Below the pieces are notes generated by a model that was given only the letters and a program-made list of their open reading frames with translations, ran no database searches and was not told where the DNA came from. Shown here one piece after another: positions 1 through 8,906 of a stretch of DNA of 64,000 nt. Every line of letters starts with the position of its first letter. The stretch's first letter is position 1. Source of the stretch: Natrinema sp046097095 (GTDB taxonomy: Archaea > Halobacteriota > Halobacteria > Halobacteriales > Natrialbaceae); contig NZ_CP175698.1 in the NCBI RefSeq assembly GCF_046097095.1, positions 248,001 through 312,000 on the forward strand. The letters are read 5' to 3'. A program made the translations under genes and the position numbers.

Positions 1-1302
1 GGCGATGGTCTCCTCGCCCTCGCGCTCGCTGACGAAGTTCACGTAGACACCGCCGGTCGCGTACGGTGCCATCGCGTCGAAGAACTCCCGCGCCCAGCCG
101 ACGCACTCGTCGTCCATCGCAGGGTCTTCCCACCGCGTGTGGACGTTCATCGCATATTCGGCGTCGCGGTGCGGGTACGCCGTCGCGTCCGACGGAACGC
201 GCGCCATCGCACCGCCGACCTGTCCAAAGAAGATCTCGGACAGCGGCGACGGGAGGGTCCGCGCGTATTCGATTGCGGTGTCGATGGCCTCGTCGGAGAG
301 ATCGCCGAAGTTGTGCGACTTCCAGTAGTTCCGAGCGCCCTCGGTGAGGAGGGGGTCGAACGACTGCTGGAACGCCGCGTACCGGTGTGGGCCCACGGCA
401 TCGGCAATGGGATCGCCGAACTCCCGAATCGGTGCCAGCACCGCTTCCCCGTCCGCCACGTCGCCCGCGTAGAACGCGACGACGATGACGACGCCGGTGC
501 CGTGGACCGCCGCCGGGAGAAACGGGAGCGGCGGCGCGTTACGGAGAACGACCCAGACGGCCGACTCGTCGGGCGCGTCCTCGTTGAAGTCGCGAACGTG
601 TCGGAGAACGGCCGGTGCGTCCGCGTCGCTGTAGACGACCGGACCAGCGAGCACCTCGGGTCCAACCTCGTGGAGGGCGAACTCGAAGGCCGTGACGACG
701 CCGAAGTTGCCCCCGCCACCGCGGACACCCCAGAACAGATCGGGGTTCTCCGCCTCGCTCGCGCGGCGCAGTTCGCCGTCCGCGGTGACGATGTCGACGG
801 AGCGTAGATTGTCCACCGTCATGCCGTACTTCCGGGTCAGCCAACCGAACCCGCCGCCGAGCGTGAGCCCCGCGATGCCGGTCGTCGAGTTGATCCCGAG
901 CGGCGTCGCCAGTCCGAACGCCTGCGTCTCGTGATCGACGTCCGCGAGCGTCGCGCCCGGCTCGACGCGAGCCGTCCGCTCCTCCGGATCGACCTGAACC
1001 GACCGCATCGCCGAGAGGTCGAGCATCAGTCCGTCGTCACAGACCGCGTTCCCCGCGATGTTGTGCCCGCCGCCCCGCACCGCGAGCGGCAGGTCGTGGT
1101 CGCGAGCGAAATTCACCGCGTCGATCACGTCCGAAACGCCCCTCGATCGAACGATGAGCGCCGGATATCGGTCGATCATCCCGTTCCAGATGGACCGAGC
1201 CTCGTCGTAGTTCGGATCCGCCGGCCGAAGCAACTCCCCGCGAAGCCCTTCGCTGAATCCGTCTATTGCACCGCCGTCTACGGGTGTGGTAGTCACCGAC
1301 AT
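1..1302 (-). CDS. FAD-linked oxidase of the berberine-bridge-enzyme type (3' end missing)
   Basis: The reading frame starts with ATG at 1302 and stays open for 434 codons to the window edge, so only the last few dozen residues are lost. It has the PCMH-type FAD domain: RGGGHN around residues 76-81, where His80 is the expected site of 8-alpha-histidyl FAD attachment, then GIAGLTLGGGFG (about 143-154) and DLFWGVRGGGGNFGVV. The cysteine used for the second covalent link in plant BBE is absent. The BBE C-terminal domain begins at YVNF near the edge. It is divergent from, and paralogous to, the gene at 1557. A TATA-like CTATATG lies near 1340. The family oxidises sugars or alcohols with O2 or another acceptor; the substrate is unknown. 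Confidence 0.85.
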   Translation of the reverse strand, partial: MSVTTTPVDGGAIDGFSEGLRGELLRPADPNYDEARSIWNGMIDRYPALIVRSRGVSDVIDAVNFARDHDLPLAVRGGGHNIAGNAVCDDGLMLDLSAMRSVQVDPEERTARVEPGATLADVDHETQAFGLATPLGINSTTGIAGLTLGGGFGWLTRKYGMTVDNLRSVDIVTADGELRRASEAENPDLFWGVRGGGGNFGVVTAFEFALHEVGPEVLAGPVVYSDADAPAVLRHVRDFNEDAPDESAVWVVLRNAPPLPFLPAAVHGTGVVIVVAFYAGDVADGEAVLAPIREFGDPIADAVGPHRYAAFQQSFDPLLTEGARNYWKSHNFGDLSDEAIDTAIEYARTLPSPLSEIFFGQVGGAMARVPSDATAYPHRDAEYAMNVHTRWEDPAMDDECVGWAREFFDAMAPYATGGVYVNFVSEREGEETIA

Positions 1303-1556
1303 TGTCCCTCGATATCTCTACGTTTCGCTCGAGCATATAGGTGTACTCAAGTACCAAGTAGAGTCGCTCCGAAAGACGAGAGAGACTCGAGAGCTGGCAC
1401 GTCAGTGCGCGGCTCATAGCGGTCTCCGGAACCGTCTGTCGGTTACTCGTCCACCCATAATGTGAGCGACCGACGCGGAATCGGACATATCTACCCGACT
1501 GAGCGTCGTGTTAGATATACAACTATTTTATCTCTGCCGGCCGCCTACCGTGTGCC

Positions 1557-2990
1557 ATGGGGACAGCACACAATGTAGACGGGGAAGCGGCGTTCCACGA
1601 CCTTCCCAGCGACGACGTTCGGTCCTTCCGCAGGGGATTTCGCGGCGACGTAGTGATCCCGACCGACGAGGAGTACGACGAGGTTCGGTCTATCTGGAAC
1701 GGAATGATCGACAAGTATCCGGCGCTCGTCGCGCGCTGTCACGGCACCGCCGACGTCGTCGCGGCTGTGACCTTCGCCCGCGAGCACGACCTGCCGCTCG
1801 CGGTGCGTGGCGGCGGGCATAACGTCGCCGGGACGGCCGTCTGCGACGGCGGACTCGTCGTCGATCTCGCGGAGATGAACGGCGTCCGGGTCGACCGCGA
1901 GTCAGGGACCGTCCGCGCCGAAGGCGGCGCGACGCTTGGTGACGTCGACCGCGAAACACAGCTGTTCGGACTCGCGACGGCTCTCGGCGCAGTGTCACAA
2001 ACGGGGATCGCCGGACTGACGCTCAACGGCGGCTACGGCCATCTGAGCCGCGAGTACGGACTGGCGCTGGACAATCTAGTCAGCGTCGACATCGTGACGG
2101 CAGACGGCCAGGTGCACACTGCCAGCGAAAACCGAAACGAAGACCTGTTCTGGGCGGTCCGCGGCGGCGGGGGCAACCTCGGCGTCGTCACGGCCTTCGA
2201 GTACGCCCTCCACGAGGTCGGGCCAGAGGTGTACGCGTTCTTCGTCTGGTTCCACGGCGACGACGCCGACGCGGCGCTTTCGGCCTTCCGCGAGTGGACC
2301 GAGACCGCACCGCGAGACGCGGGCGTCCTCGCCTTTACCGCCCACGTTCCCGAACTCGAGGAGTTCCCCGAGGAGACGTGGGGCGAACCGGCGGTCGCGT
2401 TCCTCGGCTCCGCCCGCGGCGAGTCGGCTACCGACGGCGAGGTCTTCGAACCGCTTCGCGAAGTCGCGACGCCCATCGCGGACATGAGCGGGCCGATGGC
2501 CTACGTCGACCTCCAGTCGATGCTCGACGAAGACTACCCGGACGGACTGCGCTACTACTGGAAGTCGGTCTTCCTCGAGGAGCTCACCGACGAGGTCTTC
2601 GATCTCATTGTCCGGTACAACGAGTCGGCCCCGTCGGCGCTGTCGACGGTCGACTGCTGGCACCTCGGTGACGCGGTCGCGGACGTGGCGCGAGACGCGA
2701 CCGCGTTCTGGCACCGGGACAAGCCGTACATGCTCACCGTCGAAGCGAACTGGGAAGACGCCGACGACGACGATGCGAACGTCGACTGGGGCCGCGAAGT
2801 GTTCGCCGACGTGCAGGCGCTTCCGGTTGCCGCTGGCCGCTACGGCAACTTCCCAGGGCTGAACGAGGATCCCGTGAAACTGCTCTACGGCGATAACTAC
2901 GACCGGCTGGTCGAGATCAAGACGAGATACGACCCGGAGAACCTGTTCCGGATGACCCAGAACGTCCCGCCGCGAACGACCGATGCCTGA
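1557..2990 (+). CDS. FAD-linked oxidase of the berberine-bridge-enzyme type
   Basis: This complete 477-residue protein is paralogous to its divergent neighbour. It contains DEVRSIWNGMIDKYPAL, RGGGHNVAG with His88 as the likely covalent FAD ligand, GIAGLTLNGGYGHLSREYG, DLFWAVRGGGGNLGVV and the C-terminal BBE motif YGDNYDRLVEIK followed by YDPENLFR. The second-site cysteine of bicovalent BBE enzymes is missing, so single covalent flavin attachment is expected. An AT-rich box (AACTATTTTATC, about 1521-1533) sits 25-35 bp before the ATG, which fits a leaderless transcript. No secretion signal is visible. Function is oxidation of an unidentified small molecule. Confidence 0.88.
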   Translation: MGTAHNVDGEAAFHDLPSDDVRSFRRGFRGDVVIPTDEEYDEVRSIWNGMIDKYPALVARCHGTADVVAAVTFAREHDLPLAVRGGGHNVAGTAVCDGGLVVDLAEMNGVRVDRESGTVRAEGGATLGDVDRETQLFGLATALGAVSQTGIAGLTLNGGYGHLSREYGLALDNLVSVDIVTADGQVHTASENRNEDLFWAVRGGGGNLGVVTAFEYALHEVGPEVYAFFVWFHGDDADAALSAFREWTETAPRDAGVLAFTAHVPELEEFPEETWGEPAVAFLGSARGESATDGEVFEPLREVATPIADMSGPMAYVDLQSMLDEDYPDGLRYYWKSVFLEELTDEVFDLIVRYNESAPSALSTVDCWHLGDAVADVARDATAFWHRDKPYMLTVEANWEDADDDDANVDWGREVFADVQALPVAAGRYGNFPGLNEDPVKLLYGDNYDRLVEIKTRYDPENLFRMTQNVPPRTTDA

Positions 2991-3051
2991 AGGGGCCGGT
3001 CGCCTCGCGCGGCCGAAAGCGATTAAGTAGCCTCGCTCGAGAGTTGTGCGT

Positions 3052-4044
3052 ATGGTAACCTTCCTCTCCGGGGGCACCGGAACGCCGAAGCTGTTAGATG
3101 GGGCAGCGGCCGCGTTCTCACCGGAGGAGACCACAGTCGTGGCCAACACGGGCGACGACGTCGAACTCGGCGGACTCTTCGTCTCGCCGGATATCGATAC
3201 GCTGCTGTTTCAGGGTGGTGGGATCCTCGACCGAGAGACGTGGTGGGGTATCGAGGGCGACACGCATCGAACGAACTCGGCACTGGAGGACATCGCCTCG
3301 GCCGCGGGACTTCCCGAGGGGCCACAGTACCTGCCCGAGGAGCGCCAGACCGAGGGGCGGCGACTCGCCGACTGGCGGCGCTTCTCCGGGATCGCCGAGT
3401 TCATGACGATCGGCGACCGCGACCGCGCCGTCCACATCACGCGGACGAGCCTCCTCGACGAAGGGCACACGTTGAGCGAGGCGACCCAGCGACTGGCCAG
3501 CGCGTTCGGGCTGACCATCGACCTGCTCCCGATGAGCGACGACCCCGTCGCCAGCCTCGTCCACACGGAGCAGGGGCTCATGCACTTTCAAGAGTACTGG
3601 GTCGCCCACCGCGGCGAGCCGACCGTCAACACCGTCGAGTTCCGCGGCTCCTCGAAGGCCGAACCGGCACCGGGCGTCCTCGAAGCGCTGTCCGACACCG
3701 TCGTCATCGGCCCCTCGAACCCGGTCACGAGCATCGGGCCGATGCTCTCGCTGCCCGGCGTCGCAGACGCGCTGGCCCAGACGACTGTGGTCGCCGTTTC
3801 GCCGTTCCTCGGCGACGACGCCTTCTCCGGCCCCGCCGGCGACCTCATGAAGGCCGTCAACGCCGACCCCAGCACCGAGGGGCTGGCCACCGCCTATCCG
3901 TTCGCCGACGCCTTCGTGATCGACGAGAACGACGACGCCGACTTCGACCGGCCGACGGCCCGGACGGACATCGAGATCGACTCCCGCGAGGACGCCGCGC
4001 GCGTGATCCGCGCGATCGACGCCGTGATCGATCACCTGCGCTAA
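3052..4044 (+). CDS. cofD: 2-phospho-L-lactate transferase CofD (coenzyme F420 biosynthesis)
   Basis: CofD joins a lactyl- or enolpyruvyl-phosphoguanosine donor to the deazaflavin Fo, giving F420-0. The protein begins MVTFLSGGTGTPKLL, the canonical CofD N-terminus, and continues with VVANTGDDVELGGLFVSPD and later GPSNPVTSIGPMLSLPGV, both typical of the family. At 330 residues the length is normal. The ATG at 3052 is preferred to an in-frame GTG at 3046 because the family starts at MVTFLSGG. The gene lies one base before the next gene, so the two are probably cotranscribed. F420 is made by haloarchaea for flavin-type redox enzymes. Confidence 0.93.
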   Translation: MVTFLSGGTGTPKLLDGAAAAFSPEETTVVANTGDDVELGGLFVSPDIDTLLFQGGGILDRETWWGIEGDTHRTNSALEDIASAAGLPEGPQYLPEERQTEGRRLADWRRFSGIAEFMTIGDRDRAVHITRTSLLDEGHTLSEATQRLASAFGLTIDLLPMSDDPVASLVHTEQGLMHFQEYWVAHRGEPTVNTVEFRGSSKAEPAPGVLEALSDTVVIGPSNPVTSIGPMLSLPGVADALAQTTVVAVSPFLGDDAFSGPAGDLMKAVNADPSTEGLATAYPFADAFVIDENDDADFDRPTARTDIEIDSREDAARVIRAIDAVIDHLR

Positions 4045-4045
4045 T

Positions 4046-4807
4046 ATGGCTTCGAACACACCGTTTGCGCCGCCGCTCGCCCTCGCCAGCCTCAGCGGTG
4101 AGGCCGACGCCGACTGGGCGCGGGCCGGCGCTGACTACGCCGGGGCGGCGTTCCTTGGCGGCATCGCCCTCGACGCCGACTCGAGAGCGGCCGCGCGCGA
4201 TCTCGTCGCGCGCGATCGGACCGAGTTCCTCCCCGACGACCCGATCGCCTTCGTCGATCGCGAACTTACAGCGCTCACAGACGTGCCTCTCCAGCCGGCG
4301 TTCAACGTCCGAAGCGCCACCGTCGAGCCGATCGCCGAGGCCGCACGCGTCTGCCGGGATCGCGACGCCTTCCTCGAGATCAACGCCCACTGCCGTCAGG
4401 ACGAACTCTGCGCCGTCGGCTGCGGCGAGACGCTCCTGAAAGACCACGAACGACTCACGAACTACGTCGAACGGGCAGCCGAGACGGGCGTCACCGTCGG
4501 CGCGAAGGTCCGCGCCGAAGTCACCGGCGTCGACCTTCCGGAACTAGCTCGCGATCTCGAGGCCGCCGGCGCGGCCTTCGTTCACATCGATGCGATGGAC
4601 TCCGAGCCCGTGATCGCCGACGTGGCCGACGCCACCGATCTGTTCGTGATCGCCAACAACGGCGTCCGCGACGCCGAGACCGTCCGCGAATACGTCGACT
4701 ACGGGGCCGACGCGGTCAGCGTCGGTCGGCCCAGCGACAACCCCGTAGTGCTCGAGCGAGTTCGCGACGCGGTCGAACGAGAGTTCGGGCTCGAGGCGAC
4801 GCGATAG
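4046..4807 (+). CDS. TIM-barrel protein related to tRNA-dihydrouridine synthases / MJ0144-type proteins
   Basis: This 253-residue protein follows cofD by one base. It has alternating beta/alpha segments of a TIM barrel: LQPAFNVRSATVEPI, FLEINAHCRQDELCAVGCGE, GVTVGAKVRAEV, FVHIDAMDS, LFVIANNGVRDAETVREYVDYGADAVSVGRP. The EINAHCRQ..C..GCGE segment with three cysteines resembles the substrate-binding loop of Dus-type flavoproteins, and the C-terminal NNGVRD..GADAVSVGR resembles their phosphate-binding end. It is commonly annotated as dihydropyrimidine dehydrogenase or tRNA-dihydrouridine synthase-like. It is shorter than true Dus enzymes and its placement beside cofD, a CitG-like gene and a DUF447 gene suggests cofactor metabolism. 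The reaction is not known to me. Confidence 0.7.
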   Translation: MASNTPFAPPLALASLSGEADADWARAGADYAGAAFLGGIALDADSRAAARDLVARDRTEFLPDDPIAFVDRELTALTDVPLQPAFNVRSATVEPIAEAARVCRDRDAFLEINAHCRQDELCAVGCGETLLKDHERLTNYVERAAETGVTVGAKVRAEVTGVDLPELARDLEAAGAAFVHIDAMDSEPVIADVADATDLFVIANNGVRDAETVREYVDYGADAVSVGRPSDNPVVLERVRDAVEREFGLEATR

Positions 4808-4933
4808 CGCGAGCCGTGCGAGCGCCTCGCAGATGCGGACGGCGAAGCCGTGAGCACACGACGAACCGCAGCGCGACGTCGTGCGAGGCTGTCGCTGAGA
4901 CCGTGAGCGAATGGCTCGGAAGACGCAAATCGC

Positions 4934-5278
4934 TTACAACGGTGCGCCGACCAGTACGAGTTTCGCGCGCTCGTCGCCGCGGTTGAAAATCTGACGCGTC
5001 TCGTCGGAATCGAGTCGGATCGCCTCGTCCGTCTCGAGGCGCACCGTCTCGTCGGCGTCGGGCAGTTCGATCTCGACCGCCCCGGCGACCACGTAGTAGA
5101 CCTCCTCTTGGCCAGTGTTCGTCTCGTCGTGTTCCTTGCCCTTGCCGTCGGGCTCGAGTTCGAGCACCGAGATACCGAGCTCGTCCGTCTCGAGTGTCTC
5201 CCTCAGAAACCACATGCCGCCCCACTCCTCGGGGACGACGGAGTCAACGTCGGCCTTGGTCGCGGTATCGTAGCCCAT
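4934..5278 (-). CDS. Small cupin-domain protein
   Basis: This 114-residue single-domain protein reads MGYDTATKADVDSV at its N-terminus and carries a cupin fold: KEHDETNTGQEEVYYVVAGAVEIEL is motif 1 in slightly degenerate form (acidic and His residues followed by the glycine turn) and DEAIRLDSDETRQIFNRG is motif 2. Such proteins are sugar-binding, metal-binding or sensor domains. It runs against its neighbours, between the TIM-barrel gene and the CitG-like gene, so it is probably its own transcription unit. No catalytic assignment is possible. Confidence 0.8.
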   Translation of the reverse strand: MGYDTATKADVDSVVPEEWGGMWFLRETLETDELGISVLELEPDGKGKEHDETNTGQEEVYYVVAGAVEIELPDADETVRLETDEAIRLDSDETRQIFNRGDERAKLVLVGAPL

Positions 5279-5422
5279 ACCACATGGTTTCCGGATTGCG
5301 TCTTAAATCGACTGGACAGCGAACGCCTTGCCGACGGCCGACGGGCGGGATCCGGCCGAACCGCGCGAACGCGGCGACCGACAATCCCTACCCCTAAGCC
5401 GTCGCGGCACGCAACGATCGAT

Positions 5423-6274
5423 ATGCGATCGCCGGACGCGAACGCGGAACTGGCGCTGCTGCTCGAGGTCGCCGGCACTCCCAAACCGGGAAACGTCGAC
5501 CGCCATCGTGACCTGTCTGACCTGCGGTTCGAACACTTCCTCGTCGGTGCAGTGGGTGCCCGCGAGGGGCTCGAACTGGCGGGCGACGGATCCCCGGTCG
5601 GCCCCGCCTTCGAGCGAGCAGTCGAAGGAATGGCCGCCCAGGAGGGCGGCAACACCCAGTTCGGGGCGCTGCTGTTGCTCGTCCCGCTCGTCCGGGCCGC
5701 CCGAGAGGATCTTTCACAAGCCGTCGCCGAGAGCGTCGTCCGCGAGACGACCGTCGACGACGCGGCGGCGTTCTACCGCGCGTTCGACCACGTCGACGTC
5801 GGCGTCGGCGATCCGCCCGAAGACATGGCGGCGCTGGACGTGCGCCGCGGCTCAGACGCGGTTTCGGCCGTCGAGGAACGCGGCCTGACGCTGCTCGAGA
5901 TCATGGAGCGGAGCGTCCCGGGCGACGACGTCGCCCGCGAGTGGGTACAGGGGTTCGAACGGTCGTTTACGGCGGCCGAGCGGCTCGCCGACGCCGACGG
6001 GCCAATATCGGAACGGACCGCGGCGGTCTTTCTCTCCCTGCTCGCGGAGCGACCCGACACGCTCGTCGCGACGCGCCACGACGATGATGTCGCCCGCGAG
6101 GTGACCGAACGCGCTGCGGCGCTGGTCGCGGACGACGTCCTCGAGACAAATCGAGAGGCCGTCGAGGCCTTCGCGGACGACCTCGTCGCTCGCGGGATCA
6201 ACCCGGGAACGACGGCCGACATCACCGCGGCCGGACTGTTCATCGCGCTCGAGCACGAGGCGATCGAGCGATGA
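5423..6274 (+). CDS. CitG/MdcB-like protein (triphosphoribosyl-dephospho-CoA synthase family)
   Basis: The ATG at 5423 gives 283 residues. Family hallmarks are AGTPKPGNVDR (about 17-27) and EGGNTQFGALLLL (about 74-86), with the long all-helical remainder expected for CitG. In bacteria the family makes the prosthetic-group precursor of citrate or malonate lyase from ATP and dephospho-CoA, but no lyase genes are present here. Archaeal homologues lie beside DUF447, as this one does (4-bp ATGA overlap with the next gene). That conserved pairing, plus nearby cofD, points to a different cofactor or phosphoribosyl-transfer role. This is inference. Confidence 0.8.
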   Translation: MRSPDANAELALLLEVAGTPKPGNVDRHRDLSDLRFEHFLVGAVGAREGLELAGDGSPVGPAFERAVEGMAAQEGGNTQFGALLLLVPLVRAAREDLSQAVAESVVRETTVDDAAAFYRAFDHVDVGVGDPPEDMAALDVRRGSDAVSAVEERGLTLLEIMERSVPGDDVAREWVQGFERSFTAAERLADADGPISERTAAVFLSLLAERPDTLVATRHDDDVAREVTERAAALVADDVLETNREAVEAFADDLVARGINPGTTADITAAGLFIALEHEAIER

Positions 6275-6876
6275 CCGACGATCGACAGACGGACGAAACG
6301 CGACGTGACGGACCCGCCGAATGGCCCGTCTCGGTGTCCGGTGTCACCGAATCGATCGTGACGACACTGGGTCCCAACGACCTGTGGAACGCCGCCGCGC
6401 TGGGCCTGCACGCCGGCGATCCCGTCACCGCGCGGACGTGGGGAAACACCCGAACCCGACGGAATTTCCACCGGCAGGGAGAGGGTTACGTTCAGTTCGT
6501 CGACGATCCGGTCGCCGTCGCCGACGCCGCGCTTTCCATCGTCGAGAGCGAAGAGCCGATCCTCGAGTCGGCGGCCGCCTGGGCGCGCGTGACCGTCGAG
6601 CGAATCGACGCGGGAACCGAGGGCGAGACCGACTGGGAAGCGTGGGCACTCCGCCCCGTCGAGTCGTCTGTCGTGCGAGAGACGATCCCGACGATCGACC
6701 GCGGATTCGGAGCCGTCGTCGAGGCGACCGTCGCCGCCTCGCGACTCGAGGTGGCCGATTACGACGAGGCCGACCTCCGCGACCGACTGGCGGACTGCGC
6801 CGCGGTCGTCGAGCGCGCCGGCGGACCACGCGAACGCGAGGCGCTCGAGCGCGTCCGCGAACACTCGACGTGGTGA
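6271..6876 (+). CDS. DUF447 family protein
   Basis: This 201-residue protein overlaps the CitG-like gene by 4 bp (ATGA), so translation is probably coupled. It starts with an acidic tail and then VTESIVTTLGPNDLWNAAALGLHAGDPVTARTWGNTRTRRNF, the N-terminal pattern of DUF447, whose solved structures resemble flavin-reductase-like split barrels. FVDDPVAVADAALSIVE and a helical C-terminus follow. DUF447 is largely archaeal and, as I recall, also occurs in methylotrophic bacteria that make tetrahydromethanopterin. Biochemical function is unassigned. Confidence 0.8.
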   Translation: MTDDRQTDETRRDGPAEWPVSVSGVTESIVTTLGPNDLWNAAALGLHAGDPVTARTWGNTRTRRNFHRQGEGYVQFVDDPVAVADAALSIVESEEPILESAAAWARVTVERIDAGTEGETDWEAWALRPVESSVVRETIPTIDRGFGAVVEATVAASRLEVADYDEADLRDRLADCAAVVERAGGPREREALERVREHSTW

Positions 6877-6982
6877 ACGCAGGACGTGGAAAGTGCCCGA
6901 GGCCGCCGGTGGCGGTCGTCAACGCGACGGGTCGCCGCGGCAGAACGAATGGCTTTAGGGCGCGCTCGGAGAACGGACCGAC

Positions 6983-7174
6983 ATGGCAATCAAGCCGGCC
7001 TACGTCAAGAAGACCGGGAATCTCCTCCTGGAGCGGTATCCGGAGGCGTTCACGACCGATTTCGAACAGAACAAAGAGAGCGTCGAGAAACTCACCAACG
7101 TCGACTCGAAGGGCGTCCGCAACCGCATTGCGGGCTACGTCACTCGGAAGAAAGGCGCTGAAGTTCCCGCGTAA
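6983..7174 (+). CDS. rps17e: 30S ribosomal protein S17e
   Basis: This 63-residue protein matches archaeal S17e over its whole length: MAIKPAYVKKTGNLLLERYP, FEQNKESVEKLTNVDSKGVRNRIAGYVTRKK. It is a small basic-acidic protein of the small subunit, found in archaea and eukaryotes only. It stands alone, about 100 bp after the DUF447 gene; the short gap contains no other gene. Confidence 0.96.
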   Translation: MAIKPAYVKKTGNLLLERYPEAFTTDFEQNKESVEKLTNVDSKGVRNRIAGYVTRKKGAEVPA

Positions 7175-7297
7175 CTCGGAGTTCTATTCCTCGCCAACCG
7201 TCGGCCGACGGTGAGCCGTAGCTCTCGACAGTATCGAGCGGCCAACTACCATCGCATCGATCGCGGACAGTCGACGGGCGATAGCAGGAGAAAACCG

Positions 7298-7555
7298 TTA
7301 CTCGCCGAAGCCGGGCTCCATGTAGGTCGCGGCAACGAACGCGACGAGTGCGATACCCCATCCGAACAGCATGCCGATCATTCCCGTCAAGATGTTCAAC
7401 TGGTAGCCGACTACCGGCAACACGCCGTCGGTGTAGCCCAACCAGGCGAAGGCGACGGCCAACAACACCGCGACGACCGCCAGAGCCGTCGCACCGATAC
7501 TGAATCGCGTCTCGAGCAGTCCCCGGTTGCTCGTACTCGTGGTCGAACTCGTCAT
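7298..7555 (-). CDS. Small two-helix membrane protein, haloarchaeal
   Basis: The ATG at 7555 is preferred over an upstream in-frame GTG because a strong Shine-Dalgarno GGAGGTGG lies at 7561-7568. The 85-residue product has a Ser/Thr-rich N-terminus and two hydrophobic helices (about 18-40 and 48-75) separated by a short YTDGVLPVVGYQ loop, ending in a short acidic tail. It has no recognised catalytic motif. The next gene upstream on the chromosome, asd, is divergent. Confidence 0.65.
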   Translation of the reverse strand: MTSSTTSTSNRGLLETRFSIGATALAVVAVLLAVAFAWLGYTDGVLPVVGYQLNILTGMIGMLFGWGIALVAFVAATYMEPGFGE

Positions 7556-7743
7556 TGGGTCCACCTCCGGCCGGCGGCCTCGCGTCGGTCCTGTCGGTAG
7601 TGCATCGGTCGCTAGGTGCCGCTCCCGTTTCTTAATAGCTTCTATCCGGGCGCTGTCCCTGCGCCGACGCGGTGCATCCGCTCAGTGACACGCGCTACCG
7701 AAAACCCAAACGGTTTTGCGGACACGACTCGGAGTGGCGAAAA

Positions 7744-8778
7744 ATGGCAGTACGAGTAGGCGTGCTCGGTGCGACCGGCGCAGTCGGACAGCGACTAATT
7801 CAGCTGCTCGATCCCCATCCGGACTTCGAGATTGCTGCACTGACCGCCAGCGAGGCAAGCGCCGGCAAGACGTATCGACAGGCCGCAAAGTGGCGCGTCG
7901 ACAGCCCCATCCCGGACGACGTCGCCGACACCACCGTCACGGCGACCGACCCCGACGAGGTCCCCGACGATGTCGACCTCCTGTTCTCGTCGCTCCCCTC
8001 GAGCGTCGGCGCGGAGGTCGAGCCGCCGTTTTGCGAGGCGGGCTACGTCGTCTCCTCAAACTCCTCGAACGGCCGCATGGACGACGACATCCCGCTCGTC
8101 ATCCCGGAGGTCAACGCCGACCACCTCGACCTGCTCGAGGTCCAGCGCGACGAACGCGGCTGGGACGGCGCGATGATCAAGAATCCCAACTGCTCGACGA
8201 TCACCTTCGTCCCCACGCTCGCGGCGCTGGCAGAGTACGGCCTCGAGAAGGTCCACGTCTCGACGCTGCAGGCCGTCTCGGGCGCAGGCTACGACGGCGT
8301 CTCCTCGATGGAAATTATCGACAACGCCATCCCCTACATCGGCAGCGAGGAAGACAAACTCGAGACCGAATCCCGGAAACTGCTCGGTGACTTCGACGGC
8401 GCGGAACTGTCGCACAACGGCATGGCCGTCTCGGCCTCCTGTAACCGCATCCCGACGATCGACGGCCACCTCGAGAACGTCTGGGTCGAGACCGAGGAGG
8501 AGCCCAGCCCCGAAGAGGCCGCCGAGACCATGCGCGAGTACTCCTCGCTGGATCTGCGCTCCTCACCTGACCCGCTCATTCACGTCTTCGAGGACCCCGA
8601 CCGCCCGCAGCCGCGGATGGACCGCACGCTCGGCGACGGGATGGCCATCGCCGCGGGCGGACTACAGGAGACTCCCTTCGGCCTACAGTACAACTGCCTC
8701 GCTCATAACACGATCCGCGGTGCCGCGGGCGCGAGCGTGCTAAACGGCGAACTGCTGCTCGAAAACGGCTATCTCTAA
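7744..8778 (+). CDS. asd: Aspartate-semialdehyde dehydrogenase
   Basis: The enzyme makes L-aspartate-4-semialdehyde from aspartyl phosphate with NADPH, feeding threonine, methionine and lysine synthesis. The 344-residue protein shows the nucleotide fold GATGAVGQ (9-16), LFSSLPSSVGAEVEPPF, SSNSSNGRM, the catalytic cysteine in KNPNCSTI (Cys150), LQAVSGAGYDGV and SCNRIPTIDGH, the pattern of the archaeal/fungal branch. The ATG at 7744 is chosen since MAVRVGVLGATG is the standard start; longer in-frame extensions are not conserved-looking. It is a single-gene unit. Confidence 0.95.
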   Translation: MAVRVGVLGATGAVGQRLIQLLDPHPDFEIAALTASEASAGKTYRQAAKWRVDSPIPDDVADTTVTATDPDEVPDDVDLLFSSLPSSVGAEVEPPFCEAGYVVSSNSSNGRMDDDIPLVIPEVNADHLDLLEVQRDERGWDGAMIKNPNCSTITFVPTLAALAEYGLEKVHVSTLQAVSGAGYDGVSSMEIIDNAIPYIGSEEDKLETESRKLLGDFDGAELSHNGMAVSASCNRIPTIDGHLENVWVETEEEPSPEEAAETMREYSSLDLRSSPDPLIHVFEDPDRPQPRMDRTLGDGMAIAAGGLQETPFGLQYNCLAHNTIRGAAGASVLNGELLLENGYL

Positions 8779-8906
8779 CGGACGATGACCGCCCGATGCC
8801 GGTAGGGTAGGCGAATTCGGCGGAACGCGATCGGTAAACGCACCCCGTCTTAAGTCGTTGGGTCTCCAATGGGGATCATTTCCCCGCTCGAACCGGTAAT
8901 AGGGGT

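Noticed and set aside
5108..5422. N-terminal extension of the CitG-like gene
   Set aside because: The extension lies over the cupin gene on the other strand; MRSPDANAELALLLEVAGTPKPG is the conserved start.
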